Assembly: GCF_016482685.1 (NCBI RefSeq)
Contig: NZ_JACYHF010000015.1
Span: 62,001 to 126,000, forward strand
From: Streptomyces sp. DSM 110735
GTDB taxonomy: Bacteria > Actinomycetota > Actinomycetes > Streptomycetales > Streptomycetaceae
DNA length: 64,000 bases
Direction of reading: 5' to 3'
The notes under the pieces are model-generated. The model was not told the origin of the DNA. It did not search any database and saw only the letters and a list, made by a program, of their open reading frames with translations. A program made the position numbers and the translations under genes. This document shows, piece by piece, positions 8,907 to 17,166 of this stretch (the first letter of the stretch is position 1; every line of letters starts with the position of its first letter).

Positions 8907-9722
8907 TCAGGTCGGTCGACGCCCGATGCTCAGCAGGTGCGAGCTGGCGGCCAGAAGCTCGGGGTACGGCTCGGCCATGCGCGCTGCGGTCAGTGCTGAT
9001 TCGAAAAGCGGGGTGTCCCGGAAGTCGCCGCCGGTGTTTCGTTCGGCTGCGGCGAGCATGGACCAGGCTGGTCCTTCGATGCCGAAGACCTGGGTTTCGG
9101 TGAAGCCCGCGGCCGTCACTTCGTCGCGGAGTTGTTCGCCGCTGTGGAAGTAGGCCGCGGTGAACGCTTTCTTCCCGTCGTGGATCTGCGAGGCCAGGAT
9201 CTGGCCGATGCTGTTCCGCATCGGCTCCTTGTGGAGGTGTCCGAACGCGGCGTGTTCGAAAAGGCTGGCGTACCGGTTGATGCCGGCCACGGCCAGCAGG
9301 CCGCCCGGCTTGAGTACGCGGTAAGCCTCGGCAAGTGCTTGGTCGCGATCGGTGCGGGCGACCAGGTGGTACAGCGGTCCGAGCAGCAGGACCACGTCGA
9401 AGGAGGCGTCCGTGGCCGTAAGGCTGCGGGCATCACCGATTTCGACGGTGGCGCCGGTCCCCCTGGCCTGATCGACGTGCCGGGGGATCGGGTCGACGAG
9501 GTGCACGCCGTAGCCGTCCTCGACCAGCCAGCGGGCATGGGCGCCGGGGCCGCCTCCGACGTCCAGCACGCGGGCCGGTGGTGTCGGCAGGTACCGGCGC
9601 AGCAACTCCCGGGTGCGCACCATCTCCAGGCGCCCGTCGGCCGTGGTGGTCAGCCTGTCCGCCTCGTCGGCGGTCTCGGTGTAGAACCTCATGATCTCCG
9701 GCGCTAGCTCGGGATGCGTCAT
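8907..9722 (-). CDS. class I SAM-dependent methyltransferase
   Basis: A 271-residue methyltransferase with motif I VLDVGGGPGAHARWL near residue 45, VHLVDPIPRHV, and FDVVLLLGPLYHL followed by the LKPGGLLAVAGINR motif. These resemble Methyltransf_11/25 enzymes acting on small molecules. The ATG at 9722 (MTHPELAPEI) begins the conserved region; the upstream in-frame stretch is not hydrophobic or conserved-looking. Substrate unknown. It lies on the same strand as the DUF218 gene, 43 bases away. Confidence 0.8.
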   Translation of the reverse strand: MTHPELAPEIMRFYTETADEADRLTTTADGRLEMVRTRELLRRYLPTPPARVLDVGGGPGAHARWLVEDGYGVHLVDPIPRHVDQARGTGATVEIGDARSLTATDASFDVVLLLGPLYHLVARTDRDQALAEAYRVLKPGGLLAVAGINRYASLFEHAAFGHLHKEPMRNSIGQILASQIHDGKKAFTAAYFHSGEQLRDEVTAAGFTETQVFGIEGPAWSMLAAAERNTGGDFRDTPLFESALTAARMAEPYPELLAASSHLLSIGRRPT

Positions 9723-9864
9723 GCGGGCATTCTGGTTCGTGACAAGTGGACCGGCCCAGGCTTTTTGAGGATCGTGGCGGGCGGCTGGGGCGCCTGGGTC
9801 TTGCCGTGTCAGAGGCTCGCCTTCTGTGTCCGGCATGGCGGCATCCTGGGGCGGAGTGGACAGC

Positions 9865-10350
9865 GTGACCAACCCCGAAATCCCCTACGTGAAGGTCCAC
9901 TTCCGGATGGAGGTCGAGGACGACTGGCCTCCGGTCTCCGTGGAGAGTCTGTGGGCTGTCGATCTGGGGGACGGCACCGTGCGGCTCGACAACGTGCCCT
10001 GGTTCGTGCGGGGTATTGCCTGTGGGGACGTCGTGGCCACCGAGGCTGATGAGGAGGGCGTGCGGTGGGGTGGTGAGGTGGTCCGGCGTTCGGAGAACTG
10101 CACCGTCCGCCTGATCGTGCTCCGGGACGGCGGCTCTCGACCGGCACGGCAGAGCGTGCTCAACGCGTTCCGGGGGCTCGGCGTCGGCGGAGAGGGCATC
10201 GAGCGGTTCGGGATCGGCGCCCTGGATATTCCGCCCACCGCCGACCTCGCCAAGGTGCAACGGCTGCTCCGGCACGGCGTCGACAAGGAGTGGTGGCACA
10301 TGGAGGAGGGGTGCGTCACTGTGCAGTGGCGGGCTGCTTCCGCCGACTGA
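9865..10350 (+). CDS. DUF4265 domain-containing protein
   Basis: A 161-residue protein recognised as DUF4265 by VHFRMEVEDDWPPVSVESLWA and LDNVPWFVRGIACGDVV near residues 8-65. These are small cytoplasmic proteins of unknown function, scattered in actinomycetes. The GTG at 9865 is chosen because GGAG at 9853-9856 gives an 8-base spacing; earlier in-frame starts at 9826 have no site. No neighbour suggests a job. Confidence 0.7.
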   Translation: MTNPEIPYVKVHFRMEVEDDWPPVSVESLWAVDLGDGTVRLDNVPWFVRGIACGDVVATEADEEGVRWGGEVVRRSENCTVRLIVLRDGGSRPARQSVLNAFRGLGVGGEGIERFGIGALDIPPTADLAKVQRLLRHGVDKEWWHMEEGCVTVQWRAASAD

Positions 10351-10640
10351 CGTTCCCCAGGCTGTTCGCTGTTGGTGGGTGGCGGCGCCGACAGCGGATG
10401 CGGGGCGCGCGGAGAGCCACGCGATTGAGGAAGCGGGTGCGCGCCGTGGTCGGGGGGAGCGTCCGGGGCGTGGGTGACGCGCTCGCAGAACTCCAAGGGC
10501 GTGCAGCCAGGAAACGCCAGCGCTAGCACAAGACTTGACACGCGTTGCGCTGCAGTTCAGCGAGCGTCTCCCTGAATCTCTCAGGCTTCTCAAACTGGTT
10601 CTGGCGCTTCTACTCCTCCTGCCCACGTCAGAATCGATCC
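10351..10640. other. intergenic stretch with no convincing gene
   Basis: Open frames on both strands are short, with arginine/proline-rich shadow translations and poor codon bias. The base composition is more mixed than in the core genes. I see no hairpin terminator or repeat. Confidence 0.4.
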
Positions 10641-10904
10641 ATGGGACGTTGTGCTGGTGTGACGCGGCAGGGCCTAGCTTGTCGAAACTCTGCTGGCCAG
10701 AACGGCTTTTGCCACCTACACGGTGGTGGCGGACGAAGTCGGGCACTGATGCTCCGCCAACCTCCAGTGCCTGCAGGGGTGTCACACGGCTTGGGGCCTC
10801 AGCGCCAAAGAAAGCGAAGGGGCTGGTTGTGGAGACTGCGGTATCTCTGCGTGAGTTGGTTCGAAGTGTTGTGCAGCGCTATTGACCGGCGCCGGCGACG
10901 TTAG
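10641..10904 (+). CDS. small CxnCxnCxxH zinc-binding-type protein (DUF5763-like)
   Basis: An 87-codon frame whose first 27 residues match the short Cys/His module CAGVTRQGLACRNSAGQNGF-CHLH: Cys, then Cys, then Cys-x2-His, as in DUF5763-type modules of phage and accessory regions. These modules probably bind one zinc; no function is known. The rest is basic and Arg-rich. There is no obvious ribosome binding site before the ATG at 10641, and the codon use is atypical for the window. It could be a recently acquired gene or a remnant. Confidence 0.45.
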   Translation: MGRCAGVTRQGLACRNSAGQNGFCHLHGGGGRSRALMLRQPPVPAGVSHGLGPQRQRKRRGWLWRLRYLCVSWFEVLCSAIDRRRRR

Positions 10905-11161
10905 GGAGCGAGACAGAGCTCCGGTGACCGGATCTTCGCTGGGGTGGAAGGGGTGTTCTCGCTCTGAACTCCGTGACGATTCCTACGACGGGTGTGCCTC
11001 CAAGGCCGATTAGCGGGAGCGAGCGGCTGCGCGCCTGCATCGATGCCTCTGGGTTGAGCTACGGCGTGTTCCAGGTCCAGAGCCTCCGTGTCGTGGTAGC
11101 GGGTCAGTCGTAGACGCGTGCGTAGGCGTGAGCCAACTCCGGTGACGAAGTGCTCTCTTCC
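10905..11161. other. intergenic stretch, likely degenerate
   Basis: No gene is supported. The stretch includes GGGAGCGAG-type near repeats around 10912 and 11016, and its codon statistics differ from the surrounding core. Together with its neighbours it looks like a scar of lost genes. Confidence 0.35.
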
Positions 11162-11347
11162 CTAGATCACGTATGAGGCGTTGGCGCGGAGGGCGGTCAG
11201 GGCGTCTGTCGCGGCCTCGTCGTCGGAGGTCAACAGGGCTTCCAACCAGTCGCGTTGTTTTCGCAGAGCAAAGCCGCCGCGCCGCCGTTCAGGCAATGAG
11301 GGGTCCCGCCCCACTGACAGGCCGACCCCCTCACCGCCCGTACATCC
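11162..11347 (-). pseudogene. unnamed open frame continuing past the Cys-rich ORF's stop
   Basis: Reading the minus strand from the TGA at 11350-11348, the same frame stays open for 61 codons to a TAG at 11164-11162. The last 30 codons look like real coding DNA (QRDWLEALLTSDDE, then ATDALTALRANASYVI, almost all with G/C third bases). A GTG at 11314 would give 50 residues. I do not recognise the protein. It may be the surviving 3' end of a larger gene, a small gene, or a read-through extension of the upstream ORF. Confidence 0.3.
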
Positions 11348-11500
11348 TCAGCCGCACTGGCAAGGCGCCCCCGACTGGCAGCCGCAGCCGCAGCCCGAGC
11401 CGCAGCCGCAGGCGGCGATCAGGGGGAGGGAGAGGGGGTTGGCGGGGTGGTCCGTGGGCTCGGGCTGGGTGGGGTCGGGTGTGGTGGGGGATTCGGGCAT
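11348..11500 (-). CDS. 50-residue Cys-rich tail peptide
   Basis: A short gene with an excellent ribosome binding site (AGGAGGA six bases before the ATG at 11500). The N-terminal 26 residues are Pro/Thr/Glu/Asp-rich; the C-terminal 20 contain seven Cys in alternating GC steps (CGCGSGCGCGC...PCQCG). That density suggests metal binding, like a minimal metallothionein, or a crosslinked peptide; neither is shown. No signal peptide is seen. It lies 342 bases downstream of phoU on the same strand. The frame is also open beyond the stop (see findings). Confidence 0.55.
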   Translation of the reverse strand: MPESPTTPDPTQPEPTDHPANPLSLPLIAACGCGSGCGCGCQSGAPCQCG

Positions 11501-11842
11501 GGGTCCTCCTCGACACGGGGGCCAGATGGCCCCGACCGTTCCATGCCCAATTCCAGGGCCGTGCCTACGGGGTATCAACGGCGCATTCAGGGCGCATGGG
11601 GGCGTCCGCACGCCCCCGGGCAAGTCCCGGCAGGGGCAGGGAGGTTCACCGCGCCTCGCCCGCCCCGCACGCAACTCCCGTGTCACGTATGGGGGTCCCC
11701 AAAAGCCTCGGCCGTCCCGCCGGCAACCCTCCGCCCCACCGGCAACTCCCGTCCTGCCAGCCATCGCCGGTAACCCCCGGCACCCGCTGGACACTTCACC
11801 GGGTCCCGGAGACCACCGCCCTGCCCTCAACCCCCTTCCCCC
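11501..11842. other. intergenic region between phoU and the Cys-rich ORF
   Basis: Pro/Arg-rich translations in all frames and no coding bias. GGCAACCCTCCGCC-like and CCGGCAACTCCC-like near repeats occur around 11722-11750, but I see no clear terminator. Confidence 0.4.
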
Positions 11843-12538
11843 TCACCCCTGTTCCGCCCCGCCCCCCGTAGGCGGCACATCCTGCTGCTGGAGTTCGTCC
11901 GCGTGCTCCCCCGTCACCAGATAAACCACCCGCTTCGCGACAGCCACCGCGTGGTCCGCGTACCGCTCGTAGTAGCGGCCCAGCAGCGTGACGTCGACCG
12001 CCGTTTCGATGCCGTGCTTCCAGCGGTCGTCGATCAGGTGCTGGAAGAGGGTGCGGTGGAGGAGGTCCATCTCGTCGTCGTCCTGCTCCAGTTGGAGCGC
12101 GAGGTCGACGTCCTTGGTGATGATGACCTCCGCCGCCTTGGCCATGAGCCGCTGTGCGAGCTGGCCCATCTCCAGGATGGTGGCGTGCAGGTACTGCGGG
12201 ACCGCCCGCTCGGGGAAGCGCAGCCGGGCCAGCTTGGCCACGTGCTGGGCGAGGTCGCCCGAGCGCTCCAGATCGGCGGACATGCGCAGCGACGTGACGA
12301 CGATGCGCAGATCGGTGGCCACCGGCTGCTGGCGGGCCAGCAGGGCTATCGCCCGGGCTTCCAGGTCGTGCTGGAGTTCGTCGACCTTCTGGTCCGCCTC
12401 GATCACGCTCTCGGCCAGCTTCAGATCGGCGTCCAGGATGGCGGTGGTGGCGCGCCCGATCGCCGAGCCGACCAGCCGGGCCATCTCCACCAGACCGTCG
12501 CCGATCGAGTCCAGTTCCTCGTGGTACGCGTCCCGCAT
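11843..12538 (-). CDS. phoU: phosphate-signalling regulator PhoU
   Basis: A 231-residue, all-helical cytoplasmic protein with the PhoU duplicated three-helix layout: ARLVGSAIGRATTAI near residue 20, DLRIVVTSLRMSADLERSGDLAQHVAKL at about 78-105 with the E(R/L)xxD metal-cluster motif, and the second copy ending YYERYADHAVAVAKRV. It damps PhoR signalling when phosphate is plentiful. The start ATG at 12538 follows GAGAGGGA. It is divergent from phoR-phoP across a PHO box, so it is expected to be PhoP-activated. Confidence 0.95.
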   Translation of the reverse strand: MRDAYHEELDSIGDGLVEMARLVGSAIGRATTAILDADLKLAESVIEADQKVDELQHDLEARAIALLARQQPVATDLRIVVTSLRMSADLERSGDLAQHVAKLARLRFPERAVPQYLHATILEMGQLAQRLMAKAAEVIITKDVDLALQLEQDDDEMDLLHRTLFQHLIDDRWKHGIETAVDVTLLGRYYERYADHAVAVAKRVVYLVTGEHADELQQQDVPPTGGGAEQG

Positions 12539-12669
12539 CGGTTCCCTCTCCTACAGACAGTCCTACGTATACGTACAGTCCTGCGTACAGCCGGGGCTCC
12601 TCGCGCGGACCCACGTCCACACCGCCCCACGCTCCCACGTTCCGCCCCGTACGCGTCCGTTTCCGCCAC

Positions 12670-12702
12670 CCGGCGTGAACGCCCACTGGCCTGAAGGTGA
12701 AC
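12670..12702 (-). promoter_or_regulatory. PHO box (PhoP operator) between phoU and phoR
   Basis: On the minus strand three consecutive 11-base units can be read: GTTCACCTTCA (12702-12692), GGCCAGTGGGC (12691-12681) and GTTCACGCCGG (12680-12670). The first and third match the Streptomyces PhoP direct-repeat consensus GTTCACC at 22-base spacing; the middle one is degenerate. The position, between divergent phoU and phoRP, is where autoregulation is known in the genus. Confidence 0.8.
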
Positions 12703-12775
12703 TCTGGGCGACGAGTGTCCGAGGTCGCACTCCGGTGGCTGTGGGCATGTCGTACCCCATGCCTAACCTGGTCAC

Positions 12776-14071
12776 ATGGACGTGAACGCGGCGGTCGCCG
12801 CAGCGGCGGCGATCGCCGGGGTGCTCACCGGCGTCATCGCCGTGCTGGCGTTCCGCTGGAGCGAGCGCGACCAGAAGCGGCCCACCCGGACCTCGCTGCA
12901 CACCGACGCGGTGCTGCCGCCCGGCGTGGACACCGTGCTGTCGGTGCTGCGCTCCTCGGCGGTCGTACTGGACGAGGCGGACGCCGTGGTCAAGGCCAGC
13001 TCCGCCGCGTACGCCCTCGGTCTGGTCCGGGGCGGCAAGCTCGCGGTCGAGCCGATGCTCCAGATGGCCAGGGACACCCGGCGCGACGGCGAGATACGCC
13101 AGGTCGAGCTGGACCTGCCCCGGCGCGGCACCGGACGCGGCGAGGCACTCGCGGTCTCGGCGCGCGTCGCCCCGCTGGGCTCCCGCCTGGTGCTGCTGCT
13201 GGTCGAGGACCTGACCGAGGCCCGCCGCATCGAGGCGGTACGACGCGACTTCGTGGCCAACGTGAGCCACGAGCTGAAGACCCCGACCGGCGCCCTCTCC
13301 CTGCTCTCCGAGGCTGTCATGGACGCCTCCGACGACCCCGAGGCGGTCCAGCGCTTCGCGGGCCGGATGCAGATCGAGGCGACCCGGCTGACCAACCTGG
13401 TCCAGGAACTGATCGACCTCTCCCGGGTGCAGAACGACGACCCGCTGGAGGACGCCGAGCCGGTCCGGGTGGACGAGCTGGTCGCCGAGGCTGTCGACCG
13501 CTGCCGCCACCAGGCGGGTACGAAGCAGATCACCATGGCCGCCGCGATCCAGGGTCCCGAGCGCCCCGCCTCCGAGGGCGGCGGTCGCCGCGCCGGTACC
13601 GAACTGCGCGTCTGGGGCAACCGCGGCCAGCTCGCCGCCGCCCTCGGCAACCTGGTCGAGAACGCCGTCAACTACTCCCCGGCCCGCACCCGCGTCGGCA
13701 TAGCCGCCCGGCGGGTCGCCGCGCCCGGCGGCGACCTGATCGAGCTGGCGGTCACCGACCAGGGCATCGGCATCTCCGACAAGGACAAGGAGCGCATCTT
13801 CGAGCGCTTCTACCGCGTCGACCCGGCCCGCTCGCGCGCCACCGGAGGCACCGGTCTCGGGCTCGCGATCGTCAAGCACGTCGTCGCCTCGCACGGCGGC
13901 GAGGTCTCGGTCTGGAGCGCCGAGGGCCAGGGCTCCACCTTCACCCTGCGACTGCCGGAGGCGGGCGCCGCCCGCGCCCGCGCGGCACAGCACCCCGGCC
14001 TCGACGACGAGGACGGGTCAGGCGACTCATCCCCTTACGAACCGCTTCCCGCCCCGGAGGTCCTTCCGTGA
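12776..14071 (+). CDS. phoR: phosphate-sensing histidine kinase PhoR
   Basis: A 431-residue kinase: one N-terminal membrane segment (residues 5-24), a short PAS-like region (about 50-140), a HisKA domain with the phosphoacceptor His165 in FVANVSHELKTP, and a HATPase domain with N box NLVENAVNYSP, G1 DQGIGIS, F box ERFYRVD and G2 GTGLGLAIVKH. The ATG at 12776 has no ribosome binding site; a TAACCT hexamer at 12763-12768 implies a leaderless mRNA. Residues after about 400 are an acidic tail. It overlaps phoP by four bases (GTGA). Confidence 0.95.
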   Translation: MDVNAAVAAAAAIAGVLTGVIAVLAFRWSERDQKRPTRTSLHTDAVLPPGVDTVLSVLRSSAVVLDEADAVVKASSAAYALGLVRGGKLAVEPMLQMARDTRRDGEIRQVELDLPRRGTGRGEALAVSARVAPLGSRLVLLLVEDLTEARRIEAVRRDFVANVSHELKTPTGALSLLSEAVMDASDDPEAVQRFAGRMQIEATRLTNLVQELIDLSRVQNDDPLEDAEPVRVDELVAEAVDRCRHQAGTKQITMAAAIQGPERPASEGGGRRAGTELRVWGNRGQLAAALGNLVENAVNYSPARTRVGIAARRVAAPGGDLIELAVTDQGIGISDKDKERIFERFYRVDPARSRATGGTGLGLAIVKHVVASHGGEVSVWSAEGQGSTFTLRLPEAGAARARAAQHPGLDDEDGSGDSSPYEPLPAPEVLP

Positions 14072-14748
14072 CCCGAGTGCTCGTCGTCGAGGACGAGGAG
14101 TCCTTCTCCGACGCCCTGTCGTACATGCTCCGCAAGGAGGGCTTCGAGGTCGCCGTGGCGGCGACCGGCCCCGACGGACTGGAAGAGTTCGAGCGCAACG
14201 GCGCCGACCTCGTGCTCCTCGACCTGATGCTGCCGGGGCTGCCCGGTACGGAGGTGTGCCGTCAGTTGCGCGGCCGCTCCAACGTCCCGGTGATCATGGT
14301 GACCGCCAAGGACAGTGAGATCGACAAGGTCGTCGGCCTGGAGATAGGGGCCGACGACTACGTGACCAAGCCCTTCTCCTCGCGCGAGCTGGTCGCCCGC
14401 ATCCGCGCGGTGCTGCGGCGGCGCGGCGAGCCGGAGGAGGTCACCCCGGCGGCGCTGGAGGCGGGTCCGGTCCGCATGGACGTGGACCGCCATGTGGTGA
14501 CCGTCGGCGGCGCCAAGGTCGACCTCCCGCTGAAGGAGTTCGACCTGCTGGAGATGCTGCTGCGCAACGCGGGCCGGGTGCTGACCCGGATGCAGCTCAT
14601 CGACCGGGTGTGGGGCGCGGACTACGTGGGCGACACCAAGACCCTCGACGTCCACGTCAAGCGCCTGCGCGCCAAGATCGAGCCGGATCCGGGCGCGCCG
14701 CGCTTCCTGGTCACCGTGCGCGGTCTTGGCTACAAGTTCGAGCCGTAA
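14068..14748 (+). CDS. phoP: phosphate response regulator PhoP
   Basis: A 226-residue OmpR-type regulator activating phosphate-starvation genes and repressing many antibiotic and nitrogen genes. The receiver domain (1-120) has the acidic pair EDEE, phosphoacceptor Asp52 in LLDLMLPG, and Lys101 in VTKPF. The winged-helix domain (about 130-224) ends with TVRGLGYKFEP. The GTG overlaps the phoR stop; GGAGG at 14056-14060 supports it. Confidence 0.97.
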   Translation: MTRVLVVEDEESFSDALSYMLRKEGFEVAVAATGPDGLEEFERNGADLVLLDLMLPGLPGTEVCRQLRGRSNVPVIMVTAKDSEIDKVVGLEIGADDYVTKPFSSRELVARIRAVLRRRGEPEEVTPAALEAGPVRMDVDRHVVTVGGAKVDLPLKEFDLLEMLLRNAGRVLTRMQLIDRVWGADYVGDTKTLDVHVKRLRAKIEPDPGAPRFLVTVRGLGYKFEP

Positions 14749-14775
14749 GCCGTACCGGCGGTATCGGGCGGTACG

Positions 14776-14819
14776 ACGAAGGGTGGGCGCCCCGGGATTC
14801 CGGGGCGCCCACCCTTCGT
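14776..14819. terminator. bidirectional hairpin after phoP
   Basis: A perfect 20-base stem (arms 14776-14795 and 14800-14819) around the tetraloop GATT, between the convergent phoP and lipoprotein genes. There is no T tract, which is usual for Streptomyces terminators. Confidence 0.8.
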
Positions 14820-14834
14820 GTGTCGTACGTCCGC

Positions 14835-15530
14835 TCAGTGACCGGCGGCCGACTGGGACGCCGAGTCGGTCGGCGTCACCTTGTCGCCCGCCTTGTGCGA
14901 GGCACCCGCGGCGGGGGCGGACGCCTTGCCGTCCGCGGACGCGCTGTTGCCCGGCTCCGGGGAGGTGGACGCCGAGGCGGAGGAGGACGGGGAGGACGCG
15001 GCGGCGGGAGCCGACGGGATCTCGCTCGGACCCCACTTGGTGAAGTAGCTGGTGGCGGGGACCACGAAGGCACGCAGGCTGACCGCGCCGGTCTGGCTGA
15101 AGGTGAAGGTCACCTTCTGCGCGTTGCCGTTGCGGACGACCTCGCCGCCGCTCGCGAGCATGGCGGAGGCGTTGTCCTTGCCGCCGATGACCAGGGAGCC
15201 GTGCGGCGGGACGGTCAGGCTCTGGCCCTTGGCGGGCTTGAGCTGGACGCTGTCGCCGGCACCCGGGACGCTGATCGACTGGAGGGTCTGGGCGTCCTTG
15301 CCCGAGTTGAACAGCGTCGCGGAGATCGCGAGGGGGCCCGCGGCCTTGGCGTCGGGCTGCGTGATCACCAGGGCGTTCTGGACCTTGATGGTGCCGACGC
15401 TGGTCGCCGCGTTGTCGGGCCTGATCTCCAGGGTCTGGGCGTCGTTGCCGGCACCGCAGGCGGCGAGCATGGCCAGCGGGAAGGCGATGGCGGAGGCGGC
15501 GAGGGCGCCGCGTCGAAGGCTGCTGCTCAC
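14835..15530 (-). CDS. exported lipoprotein, PCuAC/DUF461-like
   Basis: A 231-residue lipoprotein: a signal peptide ends at the lipobox LAAC (Cys25). A beta-rich domain with LFNSGKDAQTL and SLTVPPHGSLVIGG resembles the PCuAC/DUF461 copper-chaperone-like fold but lacks a visible Met/His copper set. A Ser/Ala/Pro-rich tail fills about 165-231. The GTG at 15530 has AAGGAG 12 bases upstream. It probably acts on the outer face of the membrane; no substrate is known. Convergent with phoP. Confidence 0.75.
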   Translation of the reverse strand: MSSSLRRGALAASAIAFPLAMLAACGAGNDAQTLEIRPDNAATSVGTIKVQNALVITQPDAKAAGPLAISATLFNSGKDAQTLQSISVPGAGDSVQLKPAKGQSLTVPPHGSLVIGGKDNASAMLASGGEVVRNGNAQKVTFTFSQTGAVSLRAFVVPATSYFTKWGPSEIPSAPAAASSPSSSASASTSPEPGNSASADGKASAPAAGASHKAGDKVTPTDSASQSAAGH

Positions 15531-16361
15531 GGCGGCGGCAACTCCTTGAACGCACGGACGGCCTTCTTTGTAAAGCCGCCCTAAGTATCAGTCAGCGGGC
15601 TTAGGCTACCGAGCCGTTCCAGGTCGGCCGCACCCGACCCTCCCCAAGACCCCGCCGTCCCTCCGGGTGGGCGAGCGGAGAACCCGCCACGACACGCCGG
15701 TACGGCACACCGGACGACCGCGACACACACAGCGACGCACGGCGCGACACACCGAGCGGCACGCCCCCGGGCACGCCCTCTCTCTCCCCCCCCGTGACAC
15801 ACCGCCGAATTTCCGGTGAAGGAATGCGGCGCCCGGGATTTCGCCCGGCCGATTGACCCACGTGATTGAGCGGGATTGAGCCACTTGATTGAGCCACTTG
15901 AATGACCGACCCCTATTGACGCGCCGTATTGCCGGTCCGCAATGAGCGTTCCGGGTGATCCTTCGGATCATCGGAGTGCCCCATCCGTCTCTTCATCCGC
16001 TTCATCATCATCGGCAACATCCGTCACTGATCCACCGTCCGCCGGGGCGCCTGTGATCAATTCCGGATTCGTCTCGTACCGGCCCCCGGTCATCGAACGG
16101 AGCACCGGAAGTCGTACGCTTGAGAGTGGGCAAACCGGGACATTCGTCCGCTCGGAGTGGATCTGAGGAGCGTGTGACGTACGCGTTTCACGCCGCCCGC
16201 AGAGCCGCTCCGACCTGCGAATACCCGGTTCCGCAGGTGGCCCGCAGCACGTTCCGGTCGCTGTTGTCAAGCCCCGAGATATGCCCTGACCTGCGAAAAC
16301 GCCATTCAGAAGACGCCGTATCCGTGTTACCCTGGATAGCCACGGAAGGGGTACCTGTCAC
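15531..16361. other. 830-base region upstream of carD, with short direct repeats
   Basis: No convincing gene. The left part (to about 15800) is C-rich. From 15820 to 16050 the DNA is richer in AT and contains four to five GATTGA-headed direct repeats (15851-15907). A ten-base repeat, GACCTGCGAA, occurs at 16212-16221 and 16288-16297 before carD. A 63-codon frame at 16174 has a good ribosome binding site (GAGGAG) and ends in ATGA over the carD start, but its codon use is poor (see findings). Confidence 0.5.
15851..15907. repeat. 13-base direct repeats, GATTGAGCCACTT type
   Basis: Units: GATTGACCCACGT (15851), GATTGAGCGG (15864), GATTGAGCCACTT (15874), GATTGAGCCACTT (15887), then a decayed GAATGACC (15900). 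Two copies are identical. It could be a regulator array or simple slippage. Confidence 0.7.
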
Positions 16362-16844
16362 ATGACGTTCAAGGTTGGCGACACCGTGGTCTATCCCCAT
16401 CACGGGGCCGCGCTGATCGAGGCCATCGAAACTCGCCAGATCAAAGGCGTGGACAAGACCTACTTGGTGCTGAAGGTCGCCCAGGGTGACCTGACGGTAC
16501 GTGTGCCAGCGGACAATGCGGAGTTCGTCGGCGTGCGTGATGTGGTCGGTCAGGACGGGCTGGACCGGGTCTTCGAGGTGCTGCGCGCGCCGTATGCCGA
16601 GGAGCCCACGAACTGGTCGCGTCGTTACAAGGCAAATCTGGAGAAGCTCGCCTCCGGCGATGTCATCAAGGTCGCGGAAGTCGTGCGTGACCTGTGGCGT
16701 CGTGAGCGCGAGCGCGGACTCTCCGCCGGTGAGAAGCGCATGCTCGCCAAGGCCCGCCAGATCCTGGTGAGCGAGCTGGCTCTCGCGGAGAACACGAACG
16801 AGGACAAGGCCGAGGCGCTGCTCGACGAGGTACTCGCCTCCTGA
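16362..16844 (+). CDS. carD: CarD-family RNA-polymerase-binding regulator
   Basis: A 160-residue essential-type transcription factor that binds the RNA polymerase beta subunit and stabilises open complexes, notably at rRNA promoters. The N-terminal Tudor-like interaction domain (MTFKVGDTVVYPHHGAALIEAIE, YLVLKVAQGDLTVRVPADN) covers residues 1-65; the helical DNA-binding domain follows with the conserved NWSRRYKANLEKL segment. AAGGGG before the ATG serves as ribosome binding site. Length is exactly as usual. Confidence 0.97.
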   Translation: MTFKVGDTVVYPHHGAALIEAIETRQIKGVDKTYLVLKVAQGDLTVRVPADNAEFVGVRDVVGQDGLDRVFEVLRAPYAEEPTNWSRRYKANLEKLASGDVIKVAEVVRDLWRRERERGLSAGEKRMLAKARQILVSELALAENTNEDKAEALLDEVLAS

Positions 16845-17166
16845 CGCCCGGCAGGCAGCCCCCTGTCTGCTTCCGACGCGCGCACTTTTGAGCCGCCGCT
16901 CACGAGTGGGCGCGCCAGGCACAGCCACGACGCCGCGGTGCCCGACGACACTGAACCTGTCGCGGGCGCCGCGGCGTTCTCGTACCCCGCCACCGCCACA
17001 CCACGCGCGGAACCTGTCGTACGACTCGGAGAACCCCCGATACTGGTGTGCCGGGTCCGGGTGACGGCTCGACCAGGGTCACGGAAGGGTCCGGTCAAGG
17101 CGTGCCGCCCGGCACTCCTCCAGGCCATACCCACCCAGGACGAGCACACAAACCTGACAGGAACCG
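16845..17166. other. intergenic region carD-ispD
   Basis: A 78-codon GTG frame (16938-17174) overlaps the ispD start but has no family resemblance. Short inverted sequences (GACGCCGCGG and CGCCGCGGCG at 16928-16978) could form a carD terminator. I see no other gene. Confidence 0.4.

Noticed and set aside
11173..11924. Two long plus-strand frames (about 230-250 codons) near phoU
   Set aside because: Pro/Arg-rich composition typical of non-coding GC-rich DNA; they overlap the antisense Cys-rich ORF and phoU's end.
15606..15971. 121-codon minus-strand frame upstream of carD
   Set aside because: Arg/Cys/Gly-rich shadow translation of the repeat-bearing intergenic DNA, without a ribosome site.
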